Assembly (NCBI GenBank): GCA_043778315.1
Contig: JAYWGJ010000226.1
Span: 1 to 26,814 of the forward strand
DNA: 26,814 nt
From: JBEEMU01 sp043778315
Lineage (GTDB): Bacteria; Bacteroidota; Bacteroidia; Chitinophagales; Saprospiraceae
Direction of reading: 5' to 3'
Part shown: in pieces, positions 7,355-18,152 of the stretch
Numbering within the stretch: the first letter of the stretch is position 1
Layout: every line of letters starts with the position of its first letter
Made by a program: the position numbers and the translations under genes
Notes under the pieces: generated by a model
Database searches by the model: none
Seen by the model: the letters and a program-made list of their open reading frames with translations, nothing else
Told to the model about the DNA's origin: nothing

Positions 7355-10300
7355 ATGAAAATCAATTTTACTCCAAAAGGAAAACGCCACACCCTATTAT
7401 TATTATCAATATTGAGTTTTTTACTGCTGTTCGCTACTCGCGTGAGCGCGCAAATGCGCTACCAAATCATTGTGCGGACGGTCACAACGACCATTCCCGA
7501 CTGCGACCCTGGTTTTTTTGAAGGCGCGTCCGACCCGACCTGGTCGTGGTCTGGCGGCGTGAGCAACAACTGTTATTCTACCAGTTGCAACGGCTGTTCG
7601 CGTAGCCCGAACACCACGCTCTACGACCAAACTTTTACCTGTTTGTCCGAAAAACCCGCCTCCGTAGCCATACGTTTTGAGGCTGGCGAAGACGATAGCG
7701 TCCTGCCTTCTTGTAATCCAATCACGGGCAATCCTGCTGGCGGTTATGGCGGCGGCTCTGCCAATCGCACCGATATTATAAACCTCCCAATTGGTACGGG
7801 AACGACAAATCAAACTTTTTCCGTTACCGTAAATGGCGGCTGTAACGGTAACTATACCTACACTTTCGACCTCATCGTTTCGGGCGCATTTCAGCCCGTA
7901 CCTGGCAACGACAACGCTTGCGCTGCCGCGCCAATATTGACTAATAATACCCAAATTAATAGCAATAATAACTGCGCGACCGTAGAAGCGGGCGAGGTAG
8001 ATGCGCCTGCGGGCAACGTCGCGCCGAGCAATACGGTCTGGTATTCGTTCGTTGCGCCGCCGAGCGGCTACGTTACGGTAAGTACTGACCACGGCGCGAC
8101 CAACTTCGATACCGAAATAGCACTTTGGCACGCTGCCAACGGCACTTGTCAGTTTAGCAATATGCAAGCGGTCAATTCCGACGACGATATAACCATTTTG
8201 ATTAATAGAAAATCGGAAATAAGCCAACAAGAATGTTTAGTGCCTGGCGATGTTTATTATGTACAAATGGACGGAGACGACCCTGGCGAAACAGGTAATT
8301 TCGGCTTGACCGTACAAGATTTGGGCGGCGCGGGTCCTGCGCCAAACGATAGAGTTTGCAACGCTATCAACCTGGGTACGCTGCCCGCGCAAGGCGTAGT
8401 TGGCAATATGAATGTGAGTACTTATGCTAATTTTTGTGCTACCGCCAACGGCGACCCGAACCCGGGCTGGCTACTCAACGGCGTAGATCAAGGCGTGTGG
8501 TTTTCGTTCACGACGAGCGCAACGCCGTCGCCGCGTATCACTATCGAGGCGAAAAGCGACCCGACAAATAGAGGTGACGACATTAATTTGCAACTCGCAT
8601 TATACAAAGTCACTAATCCGACTCCCTGTACCGCTACGCCTACGTTCACCAAAGTAGGCGACAGTTTTTTGATTGCGCCTTACGGCGAAAGCCTCGACGC
8701 AACCTGCCTCGACCCCAACTCTACTTATTATATACTCGTGGACGGCTACCAAGACCCTGTGGGTATTTTGGGCGGCGTACAAGGTTATTTTGGTTTGGAG
8801 GTACGCGACGGCAACCTCGTTCGTGCTGGTGATATGATGTGCAACGCACAAAATTTAGGCACTGTACCCGCAGGCGGTTCGGTCGGCGTGCCGCCGCTAT
8901 CGCAAAGTAATGTGTGCGCTACCGATACCAACGACCCTACGCCTGGACGTTGGACGAGCGAGCAAGGCGTATGGTATTCTTTTGTTGCGCCGCCGAGCGG
9001 TTCTGTTCTTATTGAAGCCGTCAGCGACAACGTGATTTGCCTCACCTGCGACCCTATCGACATTGAATTAGCCATTTATTCTACTGCTAATAATGTGTGT
9101 ACCAACGACCCTGCGCAGATGATAGAGTTTGATAGCGAATATTCGATTGGCTTTTTTGACGAAGATTGGCGCGTCAGATGCTTAGACCCAGGCAGAAGAT
9201 ATTGGTTGTTTTTGGACGGTTCTTCTACGTTGGGACAAGCGGGAACGTTCGGCTTCACTATCACCGACGACCAACGTTTTCCTGCCCCGAACGACGAAGC
9301 CTGCAACGCGATACCGATGGGCGTAGGGCAACTCGTACTCGGTACGCCGCAGGTGCGCAACAATCAAAATAATTTTTGTGCCGATAACGTCCTCGAGCCT
9401 ACGCCGCCGTTCGGTAACGAACACTCGGTATGGTACACTTTCGTCGCGCCTGCGAGCGGTAGCGTACAGATAGATGCTAATAATTTATCCTTATTATCGG
9501 ATATTATTGACCTACAAGTGGCTGTTTTTGATAGAGGAACTGCGCCCTGCAACCCTGCCAACACCTTTACTTTGCAGCCCGGAGCCGACGAACTGTTCGT
9601 CAGTCCGTTAGATATTCGGCACGTCGTAAACTGCCTTATTCCTGGCAACACTTACTATATTTTAGTAGATGGACAAGCGAGTTTGGTGTCGCCCGACTGG
9701 GCTTTTGGAGAGTTTAACCTCACTATTACGGCGATAGACCGCGACCCTGCCGCGCCTAACGACCTGCCGTGCGCCGCTATTCCGCTCGGCTTACCCGCGC
9801 CGATAGTCCAAACCGTACCCGCCGCAGGTAGCAATCACGGCTCTCAAAATAATTATTGTGCAACAAGTGGCGCGCCCGAGCCTGGCTCGAATAGTCTTAC
9901 GCCCGACCAAACGGTCTGGTACTCTTTTGTTGCGCCAAGCACCACCAATGTACACATTACTATCACAACAGATAGTCCACTTTGCCTCGCAGCAGGCTGC
10001 GACTGGATGCTCACCGAAGCCGCCGTTTACGACCTCACAAGTGGCACTTGCGGCGCAGGAACATGGCGCGAACTCAATGTAGATGCAGGTTTGATTAATA
10101 TTCCGCCCGACTGGGAGGCGGACGTGCCATGCCTAATACCTGGCAGAACTTACTACGTCATGGTACAAGGCGGTAGCATCAATAATCAAGGGCATTTTGA
10201 TATAAAAATAGAAGCGATACCTGCTCGACCGTTCCCGACCAACGATTTACCTTGTCAGGCAACGCCGTTAGGCAACGTGTTTGCGAGTGCCGCAGGCGTG

Positions 10301-13300
10301 ACTTTGCTCAATCAATCTAACCTCTGCGCCGATAACGTGAACGAACCTACCGCGACCGCTTTTGGCTCTGACCACACGGTTTGGTACAGTTTTACCACGC
10401 CTGCCACGGGCGGACCTTACGGCGTGAACGTGTTTGCGCAAAGCACCACCATCAACCCGTTAGCGCAAGCTGCCATCGACCCGCAATTAGCGGTATTTGA
10501 GTTTCCGACGGGTTGCGCGAACGCGACCACATCTTACATAGAAAAAAAATCGGAGTACGACATCGTCGATTTACCGATATTGAGCGAAAGCATGGACGTA
10601 CATTGTTTAGAACCCAATCGTACTTATTATATTATGCTGGACGGTTCGGTCAATTTGCTCTCGGAAGGTAATTACGACTTGACCGTGAAAGCGATTACCG
10701 CGCATCCGATTGCGCCAAATAATTTGGCGTGTCAAGCACTAAATTTGGGTACTATCAACCCGACGGGTACAACGGGTACGATGGCGACCAATTATACTAA
10801 TTTTTGTGCCGATACAGAACAAAACGAGCCAAATAATGGCTTCGGCATCGACCGAACAGTTTGGTTCAAATTCACTACGCCGAACGGCGGTGCAAATATG
10901 ACCTACGATGTCACGGCGCGCCTACAATCCGACCCGAACAACCAAGGCGAAAACCTCAATATTCAAGCGGCGGTGTACAAATCCACGAACGGCTGCGCCT
11001 TCGGCGGCTTGCAATATATCGACTCCGACGACCCATTATTAAGCAATAATGCTGATGTAAATACGCATTGCTTAGACGCAAATACGACCTATTACATACA
11101 AGTAGATGGCGTGAACGACCCGACGGGACTTTTTGGGACTATCGAGGGCTATTTCGGCTTGACCTTAGAAGTCACCGCTTCTGGACCCCGTCCGAACAAC
11201 GATAATGCTTGCAACGCGGTTGCGCTCGGCACAGTTCCCAATGGCGGAACGATTAATAATAATGTAATTTATAATAACTATTGTGCTACCACACAAGCGG
11301 GCGAACCCGACCCGAATGCGTTTAACATTGATAAAACGGTCTGGTTTACTTTTGTTGCGCCTGCGAGCGGCAACGTGCGCGTACAAGCGTTCAGCCAAAG
11401 CAACGACCCTATCGACTTGCAGTTAGCGGTGTACAAAACCCTCAACGGCTGTACTTTCCCGATGGTAGAAATGGCGAGCGATTATGACGGGCTGGGCTTA
11501 GTCTTCGACGAGGATTTGGACGCGGGTTGTCTGCGCCCGCTTGCTACTTACTACCTACAAGTAGATGGCGAGGGCAGCAATAGCAACGATTTTGCCGACG
11601 GACAAGGCAATTTTAAGATAAAAATAGACGATTTGGGAGGTACAACCAATATTCCTTATAATAATGACGTTTGCAACGCCTACGATTTTGGTACGGCAGG
11701 CGCGCAAACGGGCAAGTACAACGAAACGAATACTTGTGCCGATATTGAGCTATTTGAGGTAGGCGACGGTCACTCCGATTATACAGTTTGGTACAAATTT
11801 ATTGCGCCGCCGAGCGGCAGAGTCAATATCGATTTGAAAGCCTTGGGCGGTGTACTTGGCTTAGATAGCGAGCTGCATTTGTACAGCAGCAGCAATAATA
11901 CTTGCACGGGTACGCTCAATAGCATCGAGTCTAACTACTTCCCTTCCGCGCTCATCGACGAGCATATCGATGCCGATTGCTTGGTGCCTGGCGGTACTTA
12001 TTTTATACAAGTGGACGGCGCGGGCTTGATAAAACAAGGCAATTTTGATATAAAATTGGAGGACGCGCTCCCTAATTACGCTACCGCGCAACCCGCGAAT
12101 AACGATTGCGCGAACGCTACGACTGTTCCCGTCACGCAAGGCGCGTGCGCGCCACAAACCTTTAATTACGGCAACCCGACCGTGTCAATGCCTGGCTCTT
12201 GCAACTCGAACAGCAATTGCGGCGATACTTGGTACAGTTTCGTGGTGCCTGCCAACGGCTTAGTGCAAGTAGCGGGCGACGACGATGCTATCGGCGGCGT
12301 GATTAACGGCGATTATTCCAATCTGCACATCAACGCCTACACAGGCGGCTGCGCGGCACTTACGTCTATCGCTAACGCTTGCGCATCTGGCGGACAAGGC
12401 GTACCGAACGACCCCGACCCTGTTTTCGAGCTTGCCGCAACACCTGGCAGTACCGTTTATTTGCAGGTATTTGGTGGTGGTGACAACGATTTTGGCGAAG
12501 ATTTTACACTTTGCGTCACCGAAAAATGCGGCGCAGACAATTGCGCGAACGCTATCGCGATGATTCCGCAGCAGTGGTATTGTTGGAACACCAATAATCA
12601 GACTGGCGAAAGTGTCGCCGCAGGTCAGGGTTATCCTGAATGCACGTCGTTGAACGACCCAAAACATTCTTTATTTTATAAATTCCGCTCCGATTGCAAC
12701 GGCGACAGCCTCACGCTCAATATTCGCGGCGCGCAAATAGGCGGACAGTGCTTGCTCGGGGTCACCTCTACCGACGGTTTCAGCTTGTCCTTATTTGAAG
12801 ACGCTACGCCGTGCGACGGAGTCCCGACCCGCGTAGTAGATTGTCAGTCTTTTCGCAAATGTACGCACCCTGGCATCATCAATTGGTCGCGTACTTATAC
12901 TGGCTTAACGCCAAACAGCGACTATATTTTAATGATTGATAGCAACGTGCCGCTCTTTACTGGCGGTAACGATTTCGGCGAAATTATGGTGCAAACTCGT
13001 GGCAATCCGCGTGTAACGCTCACGTCGCCGCCGATAGTTTGTAAAGGCGTACCGACTACTATCACTGCGCATACGCAGGGCGGTCGCGCACCGTTCACCT
13101 TCAATTGGAACAACGGCACTACCGCCACAAACACAGGTACAGACAGTACTTTGACGAACGTGACGGCAGGCACATACAGCGTCACCGCTACCGACGCACG
13201 CGGCTGTACAGGCACAGCAACTATTATTGTTACAGATACTACAACTTTAATTGTGTTGGTGCTTACGCAAACCGCGCAGCCTACTTGCGCGAACACGCCG

Positions 13301-16300
13301 AACGGCGCAGCGAACGCAGCCGCTACTGGTGGCGTACCGCCCTACACTTACGCATGGGATAATAGTATCACAACAGCGAATAACACAACGCTAACCGCAG
13401 GTTTGCATACCGTAACGGTAACGGATAGTAAGCTATGTACGAGCGTAGCGACTATCAATATAACTGGACCTAATGTATTGACAGTCAGCGCGATAGTTAC
13501 TAATGTAGCTTGCAATTTGCCTAACGGCGGTATTAATATTACTACCAACGGCGGAACGCCAACATTAACTTATCTTTGGTCTAATAATACCACATTAGAA
13601 GACCTCGCAGGTGTGCGCGGCGGCACATACACCGTTACGGTAACGGACGCGAACGCTTGTTCCGCCACCATTTCGGGTACAGTAATTGAGGCTACGCCGC
13701 TTATTGCTGCGCCAACGGCAACCAACGTTTTTTGCAACGCAGGCAATAACGGCAGCGCGACCGCTAACGCAAGCGGCGGCACGCCTCCGTACAGATACAA
13801 CTGGACGAATACACAGACTACGCCTGCTATCACAGGTTTGGTGGCTGGCGTTTACGGCGTGACCGTCACCGACGCGGCGAATTGCACTTATGCCACAAAT
13901 ATTACGGTCACGCAGCCGCAGCCGATAACCGTTACGATGCAGCAAACGGCAGTCGTCGCTTGTTTCGGCGAATGCACCGCTACCGCTACTGGTTTGCCGC
14001 AAGGCGGAACAAGTCCTTATGCTTACAGTTGGAACACTACGCCCGCACAAACTACGCAAACAGCAGTAGGACTTTGTGCAGGAACATACAGACTGACGGT
14101 GACTGACGCAAATTTTTGTGACCAAATAGGTAGTATCACGATTGCACAACCAAACGCATTAACAGCAACCGCGACCGCAGGCGCAACCGCGAATTGCGGA
14201 CAGTCTGACGGCACAGCGACCGCCGACGGCATAGGCGGAACTGCGCCTTATATGTATGCGTGGGATAATTTTGAAATCACGAAAATCGCCGTCGCGCTTC
14301 CACTCGGAACGCATACCGTTACCGTAACGGACGCGAACGGTTGTACCAAAACAGCGACTGTAAGCGTACTAGAAACGCCGCCAATTACTTTCGGTACACC
14401 TAATATTAATAATGTAACTTGTAACGGCGCGTGCAACGGCTCTATCTCTGTATTGATTGCCACTAATGGCGTACCGCCCAATACTTATGCTTGGTCTAAC
14501 GGCTCGGTTTCGGGTACTATTCTTAATGTATGTGCAGGAGTTTATACCATTACCGTTACCGACAGCAAGGGCTGCTCCGCTACCGCAAGCTATACGATTA
14601 CCGAGCCGCCGATATTGAGTGTAAACGTAACCGCTATTACTCCGCCGCTTTGTAATGGTGGCAATAATGGTACGGCTATCGCCGACGGCGCAGGCGGAAC
14701 GCCGCCATATATTTATACTTGGGACACGCCGTTTACGGGTAGAACCGTACCAAATTTGACCGCAGGTACACACACTGTAACCGTGACGGACGCGAATAAT
14801 TGCTCCGCAACGAGTAGTTTTGTCGTGACCGAACCGTTGCGCTTAGTCGCAACTATCAATAAATTAGCTGATGTAAAATGTTTTAATGATACCGACGGTC
14901 GGGCGATAGCTTCCGCTACGGGCGGCACAGGCGCGGTCACTTATCGTTGGGATAATAATATTACCACAGCCATAAATGCCACATTAACCGTAGGTACGCA
15001 TACCGTTACCGTCACCGATGCGAATAATTGCACGTCTTCTGCTACCGTTATTATCAATAATGCTACGCCAATAGTGGTACTAATAACGCTCAATAGCCCT
15101 GTATTATGTCACGACGGCACTACTCCTGCCTTGGCTTCGGCTACGGGCGGCGCGGCTTCTTATACTTATTTATGGTCGGATAATACCAATATTGCCGCTA
15201 ATACGCTGACGGGCGGATTGACGTACACCGTCACGGCAACGGGCGTAGACGGCTGTACAAACAGCGTAAGTATTACGTTAAGCAACCCTAATTTGATGGA
15301 AGCGGTAGTTTTAGTTTTTGGGCAATCGCAATGTGGCGCAGCCACAGGCGGAGCTACCGCAAGCGGTATCAACGGCGTTGCGCCTTATACTTTTCTTTGG
15401 GATAACGGTGTTGCGACAGCTACCAATAATACCTTAAATGCAGGTACGCACACCGTATTAGTGACCGATGCGAACGGTTGTACTGCCGTAGGCACGGGCG
15501 GCGTAGGGCAAAACTCTACCTTAGCCGCGAGTGTACAAAGTACTACGCCTGTTCGTTGCAACGGACAAAGTTCGGGCGCAGCTACGATATTAGCTACGGG
15601 TGGTTTTGGTGGAAACTACACTTATATTTGGGACGGCGTGAGCGGCGCGGCTACTAATTCCGCTTTAGCCGCAGGCACACACACGGTTGTAGTGAGCGAC
15701 GGCACGGTTTGTACGGTGCAAGTTGTCGTGAATATTACGCAGCCGCTTGTATTGACGCTAAGTGCCTCACCTTTACAGCCTGCTCGATGCAGTGCCGACA
15801 ACGGCGAAGCCATCGCTCGAGCAGTCGGCGGAACGCCACAATACACTTTCTTATGGGATAATGCGGTGCTTATCGCAACAAATAACACGCTCAGTAGCGG
15901 CGTACACGACGTAACGGTCACGGACGCAAGCGGCTGTACGACTTCGGCGACTGTTACTATTGGGCAGTTAGCCCCCTTGCGAGTCACCGTAGTAGCTACC
16001 GCCGCCGCAAATTGCAATCAGGCAGACGGCGCAGCGCAAGCGAACGGATTAAGCGGACAGCTTCCTTATACTTTTCTTTGGGATAATAATGTCAATACAG
16101 ATATTAATACAACATTGAACGCAGGTACGCATTTTGTGACGATAACCGACGCGACGGGCTGCTCTGCTTCGGCGAGTATCAATATAGCTAATGCCAACGG
16201 TTTAGCAGCTAATTTGGTGAGTAAAAGCGATGTGAGTTGTAATGCAAGTTGCAACGGGCGAGCTACCATAGCGGTATTAGGAGGTACGACACCATATAAT

Positions 16301-18118
16301 ATAGTGTGGTCAAATGCGAATTTGAATGGCTTGAACCTCAGCAGTTTATGTGCAGGAACGTACACCGCGACGATTACAGATGCTACGGCTTGCACGGTCA
16401 GTATTGCGGTAAGCATCACACAACCTGAGCCAATCCGCTTAGTGACGCGGCAGGTTAGCGGTGCTACTTGCGGCGACAACGGCGTAGGCGAAGTAGTGAT
16501 TGTAGGCGGCACACCAAGCTACAACTATCTTTGGGATAGCGGTACGCCGCCGTCGCAAAACCCTGTTAGCGGCTTGTCGCCAACTACGCATACCGTCACT
16601 GTTATTGATAATAATGCTTGTACGGCTGTCGCTAATTTGACCATACAAAACTTACAAACACTACGAGTAACGACGACCGCAACTACCGCCGTGCGCTGTA
16701 CGGGGCAAAGCAACGGCGCAGCTACGGCGGTCGGTGCGGGCGGAACTGCGCCTTATACTTATGCCTGGGACAACTCCGTAAATACGGCGCGTGATACGAC
16801 TTTGGCGGCTGGAACGCACTTCGTTACGGTCACGGACGCTACGGGTTGCTCTACGCAAACCTCCGTCACGATACTACAACCGACACCGCTCATCGTTAAT
16901 TTCCCGGCGGTGCTTAACGCCGCTTGTAACGGCACAAAACTCGGCAGTATTTCCGCCGCAGGCGATGGCGGTACACCTTTATATACTTATTTATGGAGTA
17001 CCTCGAGCGCGGCGGCTACTATTAGCGGCTTACCGCCTGCCACTTACACCGTTACGGTAACGGATAAAAATAAGTGTACCTTGACTGCCGAACAAATAAT
17101 TTTGGATACGCCAAACCCTCTTATTGATAGCATTAGCAATAGGGCGGCTATTTGTTTTGGCAACAAAGACGGACGTTTGCAAGTATATGCCTCGAGCGGT
17201 TTGCCGACCTACACTTATATATGGAGTAACGCGGTCGCGACGGACATAAACACGAATTTAGGTGCGGGACGCTACACCGTGACGGTGACGGACGCGCGCG
17301 GCTGTATCACCTCGCAATCCGCTACGATAACGCAGCCGTTGGCAATAAAAGCGGACGCGATACTCACGCCGCCGTCGTGCTACGACCTACCTACTGGAAC
17401 GGTCACGATAGTCAATATTCGCAACGCGCAAAACATACGCACGCTGACTTACGGGTTTGACAACGGTACGCTGACGCGAGATAGCGCGTGGCTCACGGTT
17501 TCGCCTGGCGCGCATACCGTGAAGCTGATGGACGAACGCGGTTGCGAATGGACAAAAGCAATTAATATGCCTTTCGGCTTAACAACGACGGTGGACGCAG
17601 GCGCGGACGCATTTATCAACGTCGGCGATACGCATCAACTCACGGCGACACTCAATAATTTTGCAGCCGTGACCTATAATTGGTTTCCTGCTACGGGTCT
17701 GTCTTGCACGACTTGCAAAGCTCCTATCGCTACGCCGTTGGTCACTACAACCTATATAGTGAGCGTCACCGACCCGAACGGCTGCACCGATACCGACGAA
17801 GTGACGATACAGGTCACGCCGAAATACGACGTGTATATTCCGAATATATTTACGCCGAACGGCGACGGACCGAACGACGGTTTCACCGTTTATGGCGGTC
17901 GTGCCGCTACCAAAATCAACTTGATGCGCATTTTTGACCGTTGGGGACAATTGGTGTATGAAGGCAAAGACATGATACCGAATGAGCCTACCAAAGGCTG
18001 GAACGGTACGTTTAAAGGGCAGGTTTTAACGCCGCAGGTTTTGGTGTATTATATAGAAGTGCAGTTTGCCGACGGCACAACGAAGCCGTATAAAGGCGAT
18101 GTGACGCTGATGCGGTAA
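7355..18118 (+). CDS. Giant T9SS-exported adhesin-like protein with SprB repeats
   Basis: A 3587-residue cell-surface protein. Residues 1-33 are a signal peptide (hydrophobic TLLLLSILSFLLLFATRVSA). Residues about 185-1882 hold about eleven modules of about 154 residues, most opening with N(D/N)xxCNAxxLG, then a Cys block (FCA, NYCAT), a TVWYSFVAPxSG strand and ending CLxPxxTYYIQVDG...GxFxLxI; these look like pre-peptidase C-terminal-like beta-sandwich domains. Residues about 1886-3412 hold about twenty SprB-like repeats of about 75 residues (GGTxPYxYxWDN, GTHTVTVTDAxGC). Residues 3413-3490 look PKD/Ig-like. Residues 3491-3587 (YIPNIFTPNGDGPNDGF, then FDRWGQLVYEG and VYYIEVQFADG) are the CHU_C / T9SS type B sorting domain. 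SprB itself is a gliding-motility adhesin in Flavobacterium, but this protein need not have that role. No porP/sprF-like gene adjoins it. The ORF has no internal break. Confidence 0.93.
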   Translation: MKINFTPKGKRHTLLLLSILSFLLLFATRVSAQMRYQIIVRTVTTTIPDCDPGFFEGASDPTWSWSGGVSNNCYSTSCNGCSRSPNTTLYDQTFTCLSEKPASVAIRFEAGEDDSVLPSCNPITGNPAGGYGGGSANRTDIINLPIGTGTTNQTFSVTVNGGCNGNYTYTFDLIVSGAFQPVPGNDNACAAAPILTNNTQINSNNNCATVEAGEVDAPAGNVAPSNTVWYSFVAPPSGYVTVSTDHGATNFDTEIALWHAANGTCQFSNMQAVNSDDDITILINRKSEISQQECLVPGDVYYVQMDGDDPGETGNFGLTVQDLGGAGPAPNDRVCNAINLGTLPAQGVVGNMNVSTYANFCATANGDPNPGWLLNGVDQGVWFSFTTSATPSPRITIEAKSDPTNRGDDINLQLALYKVTNPTPCTATPTFTKVGDSFLIAPYGESLDATCLDPNSTYYILVDGYQDPVGILGGVQGYFGLEVRDGNLVRAGDMMCNAQNLGTVPAGGSVGVPPLSQSNVCATDTNDPTPGRWTSEQGVWYSFVAPPSGSVLIEAVSDNVICLTCDPIDIELAIYSTANNVCTNDPAQMIEFDSEYSIGFFDEDWRVRCLDPGRRYWLFLDGSSTLGQAGTFGFTITDDQRFPAPNDEACNAIPMGVGQLVLGTPQVRNNQNNFCADNVLEPTPPFGNEHSVWYTFVAPASGSVQIDANNLSLLSDIIDLQVAVFDRGTAPCNPANTFTLQPGADELFVSPLDIRHVVNCLIPGNTYYILVDGQASLVSPDWAFGEFNLTITAIDRDPAAPNDLPCAAIPLGLPAPIVQTVPAAGSNHGSQNNYCATSGAPEPGSNSLTPDQTVWYSFVAPSTTNVHITITTDSPLCLAAGCDWMLTEAAVYDLTSGTCGAGTWRELNVDAGLINIPPDWEADVPCLIPGRTYYVMVQGGSINNQGHFDIKIEAIPARPFPTNDLPCQATPLGNVFASAAGVTLLNQSNLCADNVNEPTATAFGSDHTVWYSFTTPATGGPYGVNVFAQSTTINPLAQAAIDPQLAVFEFPTGCANATTSYIEKKSEYDIVDLPILSESMDVHCLEPNRTYYIMLDGSVNLLSEGNYDLTVKAITAHPIAPNNLACQALNLGTINPTGTTGTMATNYTNFCADTEQNEPNNGFGIDRTVWFKFTTPNGGANMTYDVTARLQSDPNNQGENLNIQAAVYKSTNGCAFGGLQYIDSDDPLLSNNADVNTHCLDANTTYYIQVDGVNDPTGLFGTIEGYFGLTLEVTASGPRPNNDNACNAVALGTVPNGGTINNNVIYNNYCATTQAGEPDPNAFNIDKTVWFTFVAPASGNVRVQAFSQSNDPIDLQLAVYKTLNGCTFPMVEMASDYDGLGLVFDEDLDAGCLRPLATYYLQVDGEGSNSNDFADGQGNFKIKIDDLGGTTNIPYNNDVCNAYDFGTAGAQTGKYNETNTCADIELFEVGDGHSDYTVWYKFIAPPSGRVNIDLKALGGVLGLDSELHLYSSSNNTCTGTLNSIESNYFPSALIDEHIDADCLVPGGTYFIQVDGAGLIKQGNFDIKLEDALPNYATAQPANNDCANATTVPVTQGACAPQTFNYGNPTVSMPGSCNSNSNCGDTWYSFVVPANGLVQVAGDDDAIGGVINGDYSNLHINAYTGGCAALTSIANACASGGQGVPNDPDPVFELAATPGSTVYLQVFGGGDNDFGEDFTLCVTEKCGADNCANAIAMIPQQWYCWNTNNQTGESVAAGQGYPECTSLNDPKHSLFYKFRSDCNGDSLTLNIRGAQIGGQCLLGVTSTDGFSLSLFEDATPCDGVPTRVVDCQSFRKCTHPGIINWSRTYTGLTPNSDYILMIDSNVPLFTGGNDFGEIMVQTRGNPRVTLTSPPIVCKGVPTTITAHTQGGRAPFTFNWNNGTTATNTGTDSTLTNVTAGTYSVTATDARGCTGTATIIVTDTTTLIVLVLTQTAQPTCANTPNGAANAAATGGVPPYTYAWDNSITTANNTTLTAGLHTVTVTDSKLCTSVATINITGPNVLTVSAIVTNVACNLPNGGINITTNGGTPTLTYLWSNNTTLEDLAGVRGGTYTVTVTDANACSATISGTVIEATPLIAAPTATNVFCNAGNNGSATANASGGTPPYRYNWTNTQTTPAITGLVAGVYGVTVTDAANCTYATNITVTQPQPITVTMQQTAVVACFGECTATATGLPQGGTSPYAYSWNTTPAQTTQTAVGLCAGTYRLTVTDANFCDQIGSITIAQPNALTATATAGATANCGQSDGTATADGIGGTAPYMYAWDNFEITKIAVALPLGTHTVTVTDANGCTKTATVSVLETPPITFGTPNINNVTCNGACNGSISVLIATNGVPPNTYAWSNGSVSGTILNVCAGVYTITVTDSKGCSATASYTITEPPILSVNVTAITPPLCNGGNNGTAIADGAGGTPPYIYTWDTPFTGRTVPNLTAGTHTVTVTDANNCSATSSFVVTEPLRLVATINKLADVKCFNDTDGRAIASATGGTGAVTYRWDNNITTAINATLTVGTHTVTVTDANNCTSSATVIINNATPIVVLITLNSPVLCHDGTTPALASATGGAASYTYLWSDNTNIAANTLTGGLTYTVTATGVDGCTNSVSITLSNPNLMEAVVLVFGQSQCGAATGGATASGINGVAPYTFLWDNGVATATNNTLNAGTHTVLVTDANGCTAVGTGGVGQNSTLAASVQSTTPVRCNGQSSGAATILATGGFGGNYTYIWDGVSGAATNSALAAGTHTVVVSDGTVCTVQVVVNITQPLVLTLSASPLQPARCSADNGEAIARAVGGTPQYTFLWDNAVLIATNNTLSSGVHDVTVTDASGCTTSATVTIGQLAPLRVTVVATAAANCNQADGAAQANGLSGQLPYTFLWDNNVNTDINTTLNAGTHFVTITDATGCSASASINIANANGLAANLVSKSDVSCNASCNGRATIAVLGGTTPYNIVWSNANLNGLNLSSLCAGTYTATITDATACTVSIAVSITQPEPIRLVTRQVSGATCGDNGVGEVVIVGGTPSYNYLWDSGTPPSQNPVSGLSPTTHTVTVIDNNACTAVANLTIQNLQTLRVTTTATTAVRCTGQSNGAATAVGAGGTAPYTYAWDNSVNTARDTTLAAGTHFVTVTDATGCSTQTSVTILQPTPLIVNFPAVLNAACNGTKLGSISAAGDGGTPLYTYLWSTSSAAATISGLPPATYTVTVTDKNKCTLTAEQIILDTPNPLIDSISNRAAICFGNKDGRLQVYASSGLPTYTYIWSNAVATDINTNLGAGRYTVTVTDARGCITSQSATITQPLAIKADAILTPPSCYDLPTGTVTIVNIRNAQNIRTLTYGFDNGTLTRDSAWLTVSPGAHTVKLMDERGCEWTKAINMPFGLTTTVDAGADAFINVGDTHQLTATLNNFAAVTYNWFPATGLSCTTCKAPIATPLVTTTYIVSVTDPNGCTDTDEVTIQVTPKYDVYIPNIFTPNGDGPNDGFTVYGGRAATKINLMRIFDRWGQLVYEGKDMIPNEPTKGWNGTFKGQVLTPQVLVYYIEVQFADGTTKPYKGDVTLMR
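7907..13000 (+). repeat. Array of about eleven PPC-like modules (coding)
   Basis: About eleven diverged modules of roughly 154 codons each. Boundaries are set by the recurring NDxACNAxxLG start and the VDG...GNFxLxI end. The last two modules depart from the consensus: the tenth ends TVYLQVFGGGDNDFGEDFTL, and the eleventh has extra cysteines. Each typical module has Cys near its start, after about 30 residues, and before the CLxP motif, which suggests conserved disulphides. Divergence is high, so this is an old array and not a recent expansion. Confidence 0.75.
13010..17580 (+). repeat. Array of about twenty SprB-like repeats (coding)
   Basis: About twenty tandem repeats with a period near 225 bases. 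Each encodes a Cys near its start, a GG(T/A)xPYxYxWD core, an L(T/N)AGTHTVTVTDA segment and a second Cys. At the DNA level the TVTVTD segment often forms near-palindromes such as CCGTTACGGTAACGG. The twentieth repeat (KADAILTPPSCYDL onward) is the most diverged. The count was made by eye from the translation. Confidence 0.85.
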
Positions 18119-18121
18119 GGG

Positions 18122-18152
18122 CAGTGAACAACGAACAGTGAACAACGCACAG
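18122..18152. repeat. 14-bp (2 x 7) short tandem repeat
   Basis: Two units of CAGTGAACAACGAA / CAGTGAACAACGCA followed by a third CAG. Each 14-mer is itself two related heptamers (CAGTGAA, CAACGAA). The repeat starts 3 bases after the stop codon of the giant gene and ends where recognisable RNase P RNA sequence stops on the other strand. Confidence 0.8.

Noticed and set aside
13010..17580. Regular period near 225 bases, considered as a non-coding satellite or CRISPR-like array
   Set aside because: The reading frame is open throughout, the period is far too long for CRISPR, and the repeats are clear SprB-like protein modules.
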